NCBI RefSeq assembly: GCF_900112305.1
Contig: NZ_FOKT01000004.1
Span: 275,209 to 339,208 of the forward strand
Length of the DNA stretch: 64,000 bases
Direction of reading: 5' to 3'
Source: Microbulbifer thermotolerans
Lineage (GTDB): Bacteria > Pseudomonadota > Gammaproteobacteria > Pseudomonadales > Cellvibrionaceae
Shown: piece by piece, positions 27,578-36,095 of the stretch
Layout of the letters: each line of letters starts with the position of its first letter
How positions within the stretch are numbered: the first letter of the stretch is position 1
Notes under the pieces: generated by a model
What the model saw: the letters and a program-made list of their open reading frames with translations, nothing else
What the model was told of the DNA's origin: nothing
Database searches by the model: none
Position numbers and translations under genes: made by a program

Positions 27578-29446
27578 ATGTTGAGGGAAAAGGATTTTTC
27601 CGCACGCTGCCGTGTGTGTGCACTAATCGCCACCATATTGCTTTCCGCCTGCGGAGGAGGAGGCGGCGGGGGCAGTCACTCCGGCGGTGACAAAGTGGTG
27701 TGTGAAACCAGCGACGCCATTGTCCCCCCAGACGGTTGCGGTCGTCTGCTGGTCGGTTTTACCGATCTGGACGGGGATTTCGTCCGTTATCAGGTTGCCA
27801 TCACTTCACTGCGGGTTTTGCGTGCCAACGGTACAGGCATTGAGTTGTTGGAAAAAGACAACACCGTCGACCTAGTGCAATACAAAGGACTGGCGGAATT
27901 GGTAACCGCGGCGACACTTCCGGTGGATGTCTATGTGGGTGTGGAGATTACCCTCGATTACACGGACGCAGATATCCGCGTAGATGTGGACGGTGCAGCG
28001 GAGAAAGTGGAAGTGCGCTATCCGGATGGGCGCCGCGTCCGCGAGCTGAAATTGACACTGGATCTGGACCCCGATAACCGGCCGCTGGCAAGGCCAGTGC
28101 CGCCGCCGCTGCTGCTGTTGGATTTCAGCCTCACCGCTTCCCATATCGTCGACACTCGAGAAACACCGCCTTTGGTGGAAATCTATCCGGTGATCACCGC
28201 GGAAGCGAATCCCCCGCCGCCACAAAAATTTCGCCTGCGTGGCCCTCTGCTGGATGTGGACCAGCGCCAGCTCTCGTACCGCATCGCCCTGCGCCCTTTC
28301 TATCTGAGCAGGGGCCGTCAGGGTGGCGTTGAGATCTTTGTCGACGGCAATACTGAATGGGAGATTGATGGCGAGGTTTTTTTCAGCACCAATGGCTTGG
28401 CGGCCCTTGAGGAACAGCCCGCCGATACGGCCACACTCGCCTTCGGCCATTTCGATTCAGACAGGCACCGCTTTACGGCCAGCGTGGTCTACGTCGGCAG
28501 TAGTGTGCCGGGGGAAATTCAGGAGGCGTTGCACGGCCACGTACTGGCGCGCGAAGGCAATTTGCTGACGCTGATCGATACACGCTTGATCCGCACTGAC
28601 GGCAGTGTCCTTTACGAAGATGAGCGGCAACTGCTGCTCCCCGTGGATACACGGGTGATAAGACCGGGTTTTTTTACCGCGCAGAGGACTTCTGCCGCCG
28701 TTTCCGTTGGGCAGCGCATTACCGCTCTCGGCCTTTGGAAAGATGCACAGTGGCTCAATGCCGCCGAAGTGCGTCTGTTGCCGACCGCATTGGATGCAAC
28801 GGTAAACCGAGCCAGTGAAAAAACGCTCGACGTTACTACCCTGGCATTCGGCAACCGCGATTCCCTGTTGTTCGACTACGCCGGTACGGGGCGCGAAGAA
28901 GCCGACGATGCAGACCCATTCAACTATCTGGTCGACATACAATCACTGGAACCGCGCAAGTGGGCAAAGTATGCGCCGCTGCGTATTTTCGGTTATGTCG
29001 CAGCATACGGCAGCGCGCCACCGGATTTCGACGCCGTGGCTGTTGAGGACTTCACCGAGCGGGGCGCGCAACTGATGGTCACCTGGGCCGGAGACGGCAG
29101 CACGCAAGCGTTATTGAGTCTGGATGCGAATGGCCTGCGGCCGAACCTGGCAGCGGGTATTTTGGGCAGCGATTTTTATATCCGTCGCGGCGCTGTCTTT
29201 ACCAATCTGTTGGATCTGAACCGCGCGATACTGCTACAACCGGTGCTGGAGCACGGACTTTACGCCATTGTCGCGGGGGACCTCATCAGGCTCTATTCGG
29301 ACTTCGGAGCGTTCGCTGTCGATTTGGACCGCTATATCGTCGGTGGCGCCGCGGTAAAAATACTGCATGCCGAGGGCGGTTATCGCAGCGGCGCCGTTGT
29401 CATGAGCGTAAACCAATTGGAAGTGGTGCTGGGGAATATTGATTAA
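27578..29446 (+). CDS. Large lipoprotein with DUF4382-like N-terminal domain
   Basis: 622 residues. Lipoprotein signal with lipobox LSAC (Cys25), followed by a seven-glycine run and SHSGG, a flexible tether. Residues about 55-195 (LVGFTDLDGDFVRYQVAITSLRVLRANGTGIELL, then the VDVYVGVEITLDYTDADI strand) resemble DUF4382-type beta domains found in marine bacterial lipoproteins. The rest is rich in beta strands with several short DUF5666-like segments. No catalytic motif seen. ATG 27578 gives a proper signal peptide. Its end overlaps the earliest possible start of the mscS-like gene. Confidence 0.6.
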   Translation: MLREKDFSARCRVCALIATILLSACGGGGGGGSHSGGDKVVCETSDAIVPPDGCGRLLVGFTDLDGDFVRYQVAITSLRVLRANGTGIELLEKDNTVDLVQYKGLAELVTAATLPVDVYVGVEITLDYTDADIRVDVDGAAEKVEVRYPDGRRVRELKLTLDLDPDNRPLARPVPPPLLLLDFSLTASHIVDTRETPPLVEIYPVITAEANPPPPQKFRLRGPLLDVDQRQLSYRIALRPFYLSRGRQGGVEIFVDGNTEWEIDGEVFFSTNGLAALEEQPADTATLAFGHFDSDRHRFTASVVYVGSSVPGEIQEALHGHVLAREGNLLTLIDTRLIRTDGSVLYEDERQLLLPVDTRVIRPGFFTAQRTSAAVSVGQRITALGLWKDAQWLNAAEVRLLPTALDATVNRASEKTLDVTTLAFGNRDSLLFDYAGTGREEADDADPFNYLVDIQSLEPRKWAKYAPLRIFGYVAAYGSAPPDFDAVAVEDFTERGAQLMVTWAGDGSTQALLSLDANGLRPNLAAGILGSDFYIRRGAVFTNLLDLNRAILLQPVLEHGLYAIVAGDLIRLYSDFGAFAVDLDRYIVGGAAVKILHAEGGYRSGAVVMSVNQLEVVLGNID

Positions 29447-29612
29447 TTTGCCTCGATGTGAAAAGGAAACTCCAACCCCGATGAGTAGCGCAAGTAACGC
29501 GATAGACCGTGCAAATCTGTCGGGTACAGGAAGGTGTCCAACGGAACGAGCGGGAAACGCGGGAAACCTTCGTGTTCTGCCCGGGATTTTTCCTTCGGAG
29601 CAGCTGCGCTCT

Positions 29613-31775
29613 ATGACAGGCGAATACCGTGTTGTCTCTTTTCTCATTACCCGCGCTGTTGAGGTCGGTATCCGCATCCTGGTGTTTTTTATTCTGTGCC
29701 TGTTGTTGGGCGGAATCTCCCCGTTTGCCAATGCCCAGCTGCCCGGACAGAAAAAAGAGCAATTCGAGCCTGTGATTCCCAATTTCAGTGCTCCCTCCGC
29801 CGATTGGTGGAGCGGCTGGCCCGACGCCTCGCGAGAGGAGCGCCGGGAGTGGTTGCAGGCCCTGACTCTCGCCTGGAAAGAATGGCGGAATCAATTGCCG
29901 GAAGAAGAGGGACTGCAAAAGCAGGCGGCAGCCATCGATAAAGCTTTGAAAGGGGTGGAAATCACCTGGCGCAAACACGCGGAATACCAGCGGATACCGC
30001 TGTTGCAAGACGTAAAATTCCCACCCGATCCGAATATCCTGACCTGGGCCGAGTCCGATGCCGCCGTGAACCGCGGGCGCCTGCGTCTATTCGGACTGCA
30101 GCTGGAGGCGCGCCAGCTGGACGATACTCTGAGCCAGTCGCTGGTCCAACTGCGCAAGCAGATAGTGCGTATGCGCGAGGCAAAAGGTCAGGCGAAAAAG
30201 GAATCCGCCGCACTGGCTCTGCTGCTGGCGCAGATTAACCAGCTAAATATCATTGAGCAGAGCGAATCCCTGCAGGACCAGTTGAAAGCCTGGCAGGAGC
30301 AGCTGGACCTGGCGGAGGGCCAATTGAACCGCATGCTCGCGGAACTGCAGTTTAGCAGCGAAGCCGGAGAGGCACTGGTAAAAGACATAGAAAAACAGAC
30401 AGCGGAAATTGACCAACTGGCGGCGGAGCGCACGGCGCTACAGAGCGCCACAGTGGAATCGACTGAACCGGAGGCCAACCTGAAAAAAGACCTCGCCCTG
30501 ATGCAGTTGGAGGTCGATTTGCTCGAAGGCTACCTGGAAAAGCGCAAGGATGAGTTACTGCTTTCCACCAACAGTGTACTGGGTGAGGTGGAAGAAAAAC
30601 TCCCCCTGGTGGTGAGTCGTGATCTGGTGGATTCCGCGCGTACCCTGATCGATGGTATATCGCGACAACTGAATATCCGCCAGCGCCAAGTGGTCGCCTG
30701 GCGGAGCGAGGAAGGGCAGGAATTGGACCGCTGGTGGCGCGCCTTTGAGCGCATCGACAGCGGTTTGGCCCGGGCCCGCGACCTGATCGATGATGTACAG
30801 CGCTACGAGTTGGCGCAACTGCAGGTTTACAAGGAGCGCCAGGGGTGGTGGGCGACGGTAGGAGAGCGCACTGGCTATTTTTCCGATCTCTTCTACCGCC
30901 GCTGGCGCGAATTGGCAGACTACCAGCTATTCACCATCGCCCAAAATCCCATTACCCTGCGCCAGATTGCCAAAATCATCTTTGTACTGGTGAGTGCCTG
31001 GCTGATTTCAGGGCTTACCCGTCGTTTCCTGAACCGTTTGGTTCGCAAGAAGCGCGCCAGTGAACAGTCGATGTATAACCTCGGCCGGGTGCTGCACTAC
31101 AGCATTATTGCCGTGGGGCTTGTGGTCGCGCTCGCCATGCTGGGACTGGATACCTCTAAGCTGGCGTTGGTGGCCGGCGCCCTTTCCGTGGGTATCGGTT
31201 TCGGTTTGCAGGCAATTTTTTCCAATTTTATTTCCGGATTAATTTTGTTGTTCGAGCAGCCGCTGCGCGTGGGCGATCTGGTGGAACTGGAGTCCGGTGT
31301 CTTTGGCCGCATTCGCGATATCAACGTGCGTTCGACACGCATCACTACTCGCGACAATGTGGATATTCTGGTGCCGAATTCAGAGTTTGTTGCTGGTCGA
31401 GTGATCAACCACACATTGGAAGATCCAGTGCGCCGCATTCACGTTCCCTTTGGCGTGGCTTACGGATCGGACCCGGATCTGGTGCGCGAGGCGGCCATGG
31501 AAGCCGCGCGGCGGGTCAACATCACCCACACCGATTGGAAGCGCAAGACCGAGGTGTGGCTGATGGAGTTCGGCGAGAGCGCACTTCGCTTCAAGCTGGT
31601 GGTCTGGGTAAACAGCAATATGGTGTCTTCCCTGGGAGACCTCTATGCACTTTACAACCTGGAGCTGCTGCGTGAATTCCGAGAGAAGGGTATAGAGTTC
31701 CCCTTTCCCCAGCGGGATCTGCATTTGCGCAGTTGCGAGGCGCCGTTGCCGATAACGCGAAAAAACGGCAACTAG
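29613..31775 (+). CDS. MscS-family mechanosensitive channel with large periplasmic domain
   Basis: 720 residues from ATG 29613. Signal peptide (cleavage near FANA-QLPG), a long coiled-coil periplasmic domain (about residues 45-450), two transmembrane helices around 455-520, then the MscS core: pore helix GLDTSKLALVAGALSVGIGFGLQAIFSNFISGLILLFE and the beta domain with FGRIRDINVRSTRITTRDNVDILVPNSEF. This layout is like MscK/MscM relatives that protect against hypo-osmotic shock. In-frame starts at 29481 and 29439 exist, but would put 44 or more polar residues ahead of the signal peptide; the exact start is uncertain. Confidence 0.85.
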   Translation: MTGEYRVVSFLITRAVEVGIRILVFFILCLLLGGISPFANAQLPGQKKEQFEPVIPNFSAPSADWWSGWPDASREERREWLQALTLAWKEWRNQLPEEEGLQKQAAAIDKALKGVEITWRKHAEYQRIPLLQDVKFPPDPNILTWAESDAAVNRGRLRLFGLQLEARQLDDTLSQSLVQLRKQIVRMREAKGQAKKESAALALLLAQINQLNIIEQSESLQDQLKAWQEQLDLAEGQLNRMLAELQFSSEAGEALVKDIEKQTAEIDQLAAERTALQSATVESTEPEANLKKDLALMQLEVDLLEGYLEKRKDELLLSTNSVLGEVEEKLPLVVSRDLVDSARTLIDGISRQLNIRQRQVVAWRSEEGQELDRWWRAFERIDSGLARARDLIDDVQRYELAQLQVYKERQGWWATVGERTGYFSDLFYRRWRELADYQLFTIAQNPITLRQIAKIIFVLVSAWLISGLTRRFLNRLVRKKRASEQSMYNLGRVLHYSIIAVGLVVALAMLGLDTSKLALVAGALSVGIGFGLQAIFSNFISGLILLFEQPLRVGDLVELESGVFGRIRDINVRSTRITTRDNVDILVPNSEFVAGRVINHTLEDPVRRIHVPFGVAYGSDPDLVREAAMEAARRVNITHTDWKRKTEVWLMEFGESALRFKLVVWVNSNMVSSLGDLYALYNLELLREFREKGIEFPFPQRDLHLRSCEAPLPITRKNGN

Positions 31776-31781
31776 CCCTAG

Positions 31782-31992
31782 GGAACCTCTGATTAATTCG
31801 CGTGAACACTATGGTAGGTTCCGGGGCACTCAGGCAATAGGATGGCCATTTCAAAACGCACGAGTACTTCCCTATAGCTCCGACGGATACCGCCTTGTAT
31901 CCGACGGTTTCGAAATGGCCAGCCTATCACCTGAGCTTCTCATCTGGCTCCAAAGCGTTTTTATGTCAGGAAGTGAATTAATCAGAGGTTCC
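31782..31992 (+). mobile_element. MITE-like element, copy 4 (211 bp)
   Basis: The best preserved copy together with copy 3: ends GGAACCTCTGATTAATTCGC and GAATTAATCAGAGGTTCC, flanked on both sides by CTAG (31778-31781, 31993-31996). Arms CTCAGGCAATAGGATGGCCATTTC and GAAATGGCCAGCCTATCACCTGAG pair over 24 positions with three mismatches, so the whole unit can fold as one long hairpin. It begins 6 bp after the stop codon of the mscS-like gene. Confidence 0.93.
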
Positions 31993-32072
31993 CTAGAGTT
32001 TTACGGTTTGTGATTGGGAAGTCTCAGCGGTATTCTGGGGCGCTAACCCACTAGTCACAGTAGATCGCTCCT

Positions 32073-33473
32073 GTGTTGATTATTCCCCTACAAAACAAGC
32101 CCGACTGGCGCCGGCCGCCACTGATGTGCTTTGCCTTGATTGCCATCAACCTGCTGGTGTTCGTGTTTTATCAGGGCGGCGATGAAGCGCGCTGGCAAAA
32201 AGCGGAAAACTACTATTTTTCCAGCGACTTGCCGGAGTTGGAGGAACAGCGTTTCCTGATCTATGTCAACGAAGTCCGCCCCGAGTGGCGCACTCAGGTG
32301 GATGCCCAGGGAGAGGACTTTGTCTACCGCGAACTGCTGTGGAACCCGGAATTTCACCACTGGCTTGTGCGGCACCTGAAGGAGGAAGGTGAAGCCGAAT
32401 GGCTGGCACAGCGGCAACACTTCGCTAAATTGCGCGATCGTCTCAGCAGTATCGCCTATGGGCTGGTGCCCGCCGAACCGAGACCGTCGGGACTCATCGG
32501 CCATATGTTTTTGCACGGTAGTTGGGATCACCTGATCGGCAACATGGTGTTCCTGCTGCTGTTTGGACTGTCGGTGGAACTGGCACTGGGCGGATTGTGG
32601 TTCGCCGGCCTTTACCTGGCGGGCGGTCTCGCCGCCGCGGGCCTGCATATGGCCGTGGAGGCGGGCAGCCCGGTGCCCATGGTCGGCGCCTCCGGCGCCG
32701 TGTCCGCCGTCATGGGCATGTTTGTCGCCGTCTACGGCGTACGCCGCATGCGATTTTTCTATACCATCGGCTTTATTTTCGGCGAATTTAGCGCGCCGGC
32801 CCTGATGGTGTTGCCCCTGTGGCTGGCCAAGGAAATCTTAGGGTACTTTTACGGCGATGCGGGTATCGCCTACTGGGCCCATACCGGCGGCCTGCTGGCC
32901 GGATTCGTCTTCACCCTTATACTGCTCAGCTACCGTCCCGCAGTGAAGCAAATGCCGATGGAGGATGAACCGCCGTCGCCGCAGCAGGGCGCAATAGCGC
33001 GCATCGACCGGTTTCAGGAGGAAGGCAAACTGCTCGAAGCCGCACAGGCCGCCACCATGGCAATTCGCCAGTACCCCCAGTCGCTGCCACTGATTGAGCG
33101 CGCCATCGCGTTAACCGCCCCCGCACCGGAAAGCGAAGCCTACCACCGCGCGAATCTCGCGCTCTTCGCGCTGGCGGATAATACCGAAATCGACGCCCGT
33201 GCCCTGTCTAACGGCTATCACCGCTACCTGCAAACCAGCACAAACCCACGCGCCCTGACACCCAAAGCCTGCCTCCTGCTGGCCCGCCGTGCAGCGCGGG
33301 AACACGACTGGGCGTGGCTGGAAGCGCTACTGCGCCGCTTGTTGCGCCAGCGGGTGGATCACCCATTGCTGCCCAAGCTGGGAATGACCCTGGTGAACCA
33401 CTACCGACGTGTAGGAGAGGAAGCACAAGCGCGAGAGATTTTGGATCTGCTGCAATTGAAAACGAGCGTATAG
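32073..33473 (+). CDS. Rhomboid-family intramembrane serine protease with C-terminal TPR-like region
   Basis: 466 residues. Rhomboid landmarks: HMFLHGSWDHLIGNMVFLLLFG, catalytic Ser207 in GASGAVS and catalytic His270 in AYWAHTGGLLAGF. A soluble insertion of about 100 residues (40-138) lies between the first helix and the core, and a helical cytoplasmic tail from about 300 resembles tetratricopeptide repeats. Substrates unknown. The GTG at 32073 lacks a convincing ribosome-binding site, but the N terminus starting LIIPLQNKPDWRRPP is usual for this subfamily. Confidence 0.88.
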   Translation: MLIIPLQNKPDWRRPPLMCFALIAINLLVFVFYQGGDEARWQKAENYYFSSDLPELEEQRFLIYVNEVRPEWRTQVDAQGEDFVYRELLWNPEFHHWLVRHLKEEGEAEWLAQRQHFAKLRDRLSSIAYGLVPAEPRPSGLIGHMFLHGSWDHLIGNMVFLLLFGLSVELALGGLWFAGLYLAGGLAAAGLHMAVEAGSPVPMVGASGAVSAVMGMFVAVYGVRRMRFFYTIGFIFGEFSAPALMVLPLWLAKEILGYFYGDAGIAYWAHTGGLLAGFVFTLILLSYRPAVKQMPMEDEPPSPQQGAIARIDRFQEEGKLLEAAQAATMAIRQYPQSLPLIERAIALTAPAPESEAYHRANLALFALADNTEIDARALSNGYHRYLQTSTNPRALTPKACLLLARRAAREHDWAWLEALLRRLLRQRVDHPLLPKLGMTLVNHYRRVGEEAQAREILDLLQLKTSV

Positions 33474-33548
33474 AATTTGCAGCGGAGAGAACTGCGCGCT
33501 CAGCGGAAAAATATGTCCGTACGCAATTATGTATTGGCTGATACTGCG

Positions 33549-33577
33549 TTTGCGGCTGTGTGCAATTTCATTAAAAT
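33549..33577 (+). promoter_or_regulatory. Possible promoter for the riboswitch-gdx transcript
   Basis: TTTGCG (33549-33554), a 17-bp spacer and TAAAAT (33572-33577) make a moderate sigma-70 match about 40 bp before the first riboswitch hairpin. Confidence 0.4.
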
Positions 33578-33617
33578 GCACTCCACATCTACAGCGGCTA
33601 AAAAGCAAGTACTTGAA

Positions 33618-33680
33618 GTGAGGACGACCTCACCTCTCAAATTTCATCAGGGGACGGCCCCGTAAGTAAGTTGAGAGGAG
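33618..33680 (+). promoter_or_regulatory. Guanidine-II (mini-ykkC) riboswitch
   Basis: Two small hairpins with ACGR tetraloops, the defining pattern of the guanidine-II class: GTGAGG-ACGA-CCTCAC (33618-33633) and GGGG-ACGG-CCCC (33650-33661), 16 bases apart. The linker CCTCTCAA (33633-33640) is exactly complementary to TTGAGAGG (33671-33678), which holds the Shine-Dalgarno sequence of the next gene. In the known class, guanidinium binding brings the two loops together and frees the ribosome-binding site, turning on translation. The downstream gene is an SMR exporter, the usual target. Confidence 0.93.
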
Positions 33681-33683
33681 TTT

Positions 33684-34001
33684 ATGAACTGGTTCCTTTT
33701 ATTTATTGCGGGCCTCTTGGAGGTTGTCTGGGCAATTGGGCTAAAGTATTCGGAAGGGTTTACGAAGTTCTGGCCTAGTATTTGGACAATATTTTCGCTC
33801 GTCGCGAGCTTTCTTTTATTAGGTATATCGCTGAAAAGCTTACCTGTAGGTACAGCCTATGCAATATGGGTAGGTATTGGCGCTGTTGGTACCGCGCTTT
33901 TCGGCATGATTCTCTTCGATGAACCAGCCAGTGCCTCCAAAATAGTGAGTTTGGGGCTGATCTGTATTGGTATCGCCGGGCTCAGGTTGGCACAAACCTA
34001 A
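33684..34001 (+). CDS. gdx: SMR-family guanidinium exporter (Gdx/SugE type)
   Basis: 105 residues with four transmembrane helices. The first helix carries the essential glutamate (LLEVVWAIGLKYSEGF, Glu13); LPVGTAYAIWVGIGAVGTALFGMILFDEPAS is the Gdx/SugE-type third helix. Dual-topology dimers exchange guanidinium for protons. The riboswitch directly upstream supports guanidinium rather than a quaternary ammonium compound as substrate. Base composition is lower in GC than the neighbours, which could reflect acquisition. Confidence 0.93.
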   Translation: MNWFLLFIAGLLEVVWAIGLKYSEGFTKFWPSIWTIFSLVASFLLLGISLKSLPVGTAYAIWVGIGAVGTALFGMILFDEPASASKIVSLGLICIGIAGLRLAQT

Positions 34002-34018
34002 AATAATTACACAGATAA

Positions 34019-34050
34019 CTCCCGCCATTGACGGGAGCCTGCTGTTTTTA
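34019..34050 (+). terminator. Rho-independent terminator after gdx
   Basis: CTCCCG and CGGGAG pair across CCATTGA, followed by CCTGCTGTTTTTA. It lies between convergent genes. Confidence 0.6.
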
Positions 34051-34078
34051 GATGCGTAAAACAGGCCCCCATTCCCCC

Positions 34079-35497
34079 TTAGCCGGCCGCTTCTGCTTTG
34101 GTCAGTATTTGCGCCAGCGTATCCACTTGCTTGCGCAGACTGGTATCGGGAAAGTGCTTCTTGATAAAAGTCAATAATTGCTTAGCCGTGTCTTCCCGGT
34201 TAAATCCATCGATATAAATCTGTGCCAGTAGCAGGTAGGCAGCATCCAGGTTCCGGTAGTCTTTGTTGTGTTTATGGAGATTGGTAAGGAGTAAGGCCGC
34301 CGGGCGGAATTTCTGTTGGCGGTAGAGTGTTTCCGCCAGTTGGTGACGGACATGGGGCTTATCGATGGTGGGGGGCGGATTGGTGGCCAGATAGAGTTCC
34401 GTCGCGGTGTGGGCGCGGTTCATGAGGATAAATTTTTCCAGCAGGTGGGGCGCAAGCTCGCGCAGGGCTTTTTTGTCCTGGGTGGCCAGCAGCAAACGGT
34501 AGTAGCGTTCGTTCAGGGCCGGTTCGTCCGGGTAACGGCGCAGGCATTCCACCAGGGTTTGGCGGGCCACTTTGAAGTCGCCTTCACGCATCAGTATGTT
34601 GGCTTCTGCCTGGGCCCGGGCGCAGTCAAAGTCGCGCTCTTCCAGGTAGCTGTCATCGTCATCACGGATGGCGGAAATACCCAGCTGCTGCTGCCGCGAA
34701 AGGCAGATATATCCCATCATGGCACTGGTGACGATGGCGAAGTAGGTGGTGGTTGCGGCGATCACTGGAATCAGGGCCCAAGGGGGAAGTTTGTCTGCCA
34801 CCAGCATAAGCAGGTAACCGGGGGCAGCGGAGATGGCGCCGGTGCTGAGCCATAACAATAAATAGGGCCAGCCGATAATCAGGGTGAACTGCAGCAGTTT
34901 TAGCGGGTTGATGGCCGCCCGCAAGCTGCCTTCCAGAGCCAGAACGATCATCGCCGCTGGTGTGAGTAATGAAAGAGCAATAGAGTAAAGCTGAAGTGCG
35001 CCGGGGGCGATGGAAAGCAGTTTGTAGCCGACGAAACCGGCGATCAGGGACATGCCGATCACTTTCAGAAACAGCGGTGCGCTGTTGCCGTCCATGGCGT
35101 CGCCGAAGCCAGGTGCCTGCAATTGGCCGCCGGCCAGTGTTTGGATGACTAACAGGTTGTAGCGGGTAACCAGGGCAAAGGCGCCGAGCAACATGAGCAG
35201 CGAAACGATTCCCGGCCCCGATATCAGCAAGCCTACTGCCGCCGCCAGTGCTATCACGGTCAACGGCCCCGGTTGCAGCGCGTATTTGAAATAAAAGATG
35301 CCCATCTGCCAGAAGGGTTTGGCGCTGTTGCTCGCGCCGATATAGCTGAGCGGCTTGTGGCACAACGGGCAGTCGGGTTGGCCATTGCGGTAGTTGGCGC
35401 TGGAGCCAGGGATACAAGTATCGCAGTAATAGCGGCCGCAGGGCTGGCAGTGCCAAGAGGCTTCTGTTGTGGAATGGTAGGTACAATTGTTAGTCAT
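34079..35497 (-). CDS. Zinc-finger membrane protein with C-terminal TPR region
   Basis: 472 residues. An N-terminal metal-binding module like a B-box or LIM-like finger (Cys5, His8, Cys17, Cys20, Cys25, Cys28, then Cys43 and Cys46) is followed by about six hydrophobic segments (78-270) of DUF4013-like appearance and a helical tail (290-472) with tetratricopeptide-like spacing. I do not recognise a characterised homologue. Comparable proteins occur in Cellvibrionales and relatives as hypothetical membrane proteins. Transcribed alone. Confidence 0.6.
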   Translation of the reverse strand: MTNNCTYHSTTEASWHCQPCGRYYCDTCIPGSSANYRNGQPDCPLCHKPLSYIGASNSAKPFWQMGIFYFKYALQPGPLTVIALAAAVGLLISGPGIVSLLMLLGAFALVTRYNLLVIQTLAGGQLQAPGFGDAMDGNSAPLFLKVIGMSLIAGFVGYKLLSIAPGALQLYSIALSLLTPAAMIVLALEGSLRAAINPLKLLQFTLIIGWPYLLLWLSTGAISAAPGYLLMLVADKLPPWALIPVIAATTTYFAIVTSAMMGYICLSRQQQLGISAIRDDDDSYLEERDFDCARAQAEANILMREGDFKVARQTLVECLRRYPDEPALNERYYRLLLATQDKKALRELAPHLLEKFILMNRAHTATELYLATNPPPTIDKPHVRHQLAETLYRQQKFRPAALLLTNLHKHNKDYRNLDAAYLLLAQIYIDGFNREDTAKQLLTFIKKHFPDTSLRKQVDTLAQILTKAEAAG

Positions 35498-36095
35498 ACT
35501 ACTCCCAGTATTGTTGTTATTTCCCTGTGCGTAGTTTATCGGTATTTATGCGAGTGGCGCAAATTTCATTTTGAGCTTGAGATTGTTCGAGTCAGTGCGG
35601 TGTCTCTATTTTGCGCGGAGGTGCATATTCGGCCGTTTCATTTCTATTGCTGATTCTGCCGTTGGGGTGCGGGATGCAGATGTTTATCGTGACTGGATTG
35701 ATAAAATTATCTGAGCCTTTCTTGTGCCACTTTCGGATTTTGGGTGGAAGTGACCGAATTGGGGGAAAAATATAAAAATAATTTCGCAAGAAAAAATGCT
35801 AATTTTTTGCTTGTTGATGCATTTTTATTATGAAAATAATTTCTAAAACAGAACAATGGTTTTTTAAGGCGGTGTCTGAATAATTTCTGCACTTTAGTGG
35901 CGCATCTTGAACCAGTTGATACTATTCCGGAGTTTGGCAATACCGATAATTGCAGTATCCTAGCTCCTGAGAGGGATAAATTGCTCCTGTTCTCACAGTA
36001 CGTCTGTTGCTGGTTGTTTAGAACGCAAGGCGTCCACTTGTGCTCTTTTACTGTCAATAGATCTTCCCCGCTGTTACCCATAAAGAGGACCCGCC
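35498..36095. other. AT-rich intergenic region
   Basis: 598 bp between divergent genes, noticeably richer in A+T than the rest of the window, especially 35700-35880. It must hold the promoters of the zinc-finger protein (left) and the alcohol dehydrogenase (right). An imperfect hairpin AAAAAAT-GCTA-ATTTTTT occurs near 35792-35810. I see no convincing ORF, RNA gene or repeat copy in it. Confidence 0.5.

Noticed and set aside
35895-35915. TGGCGC...TTGAA resembling a sigma-54 promoter before the alcohol dehydrogenase
   Set aside because: The spacing and the conserved GC of the -12 element do not fit.
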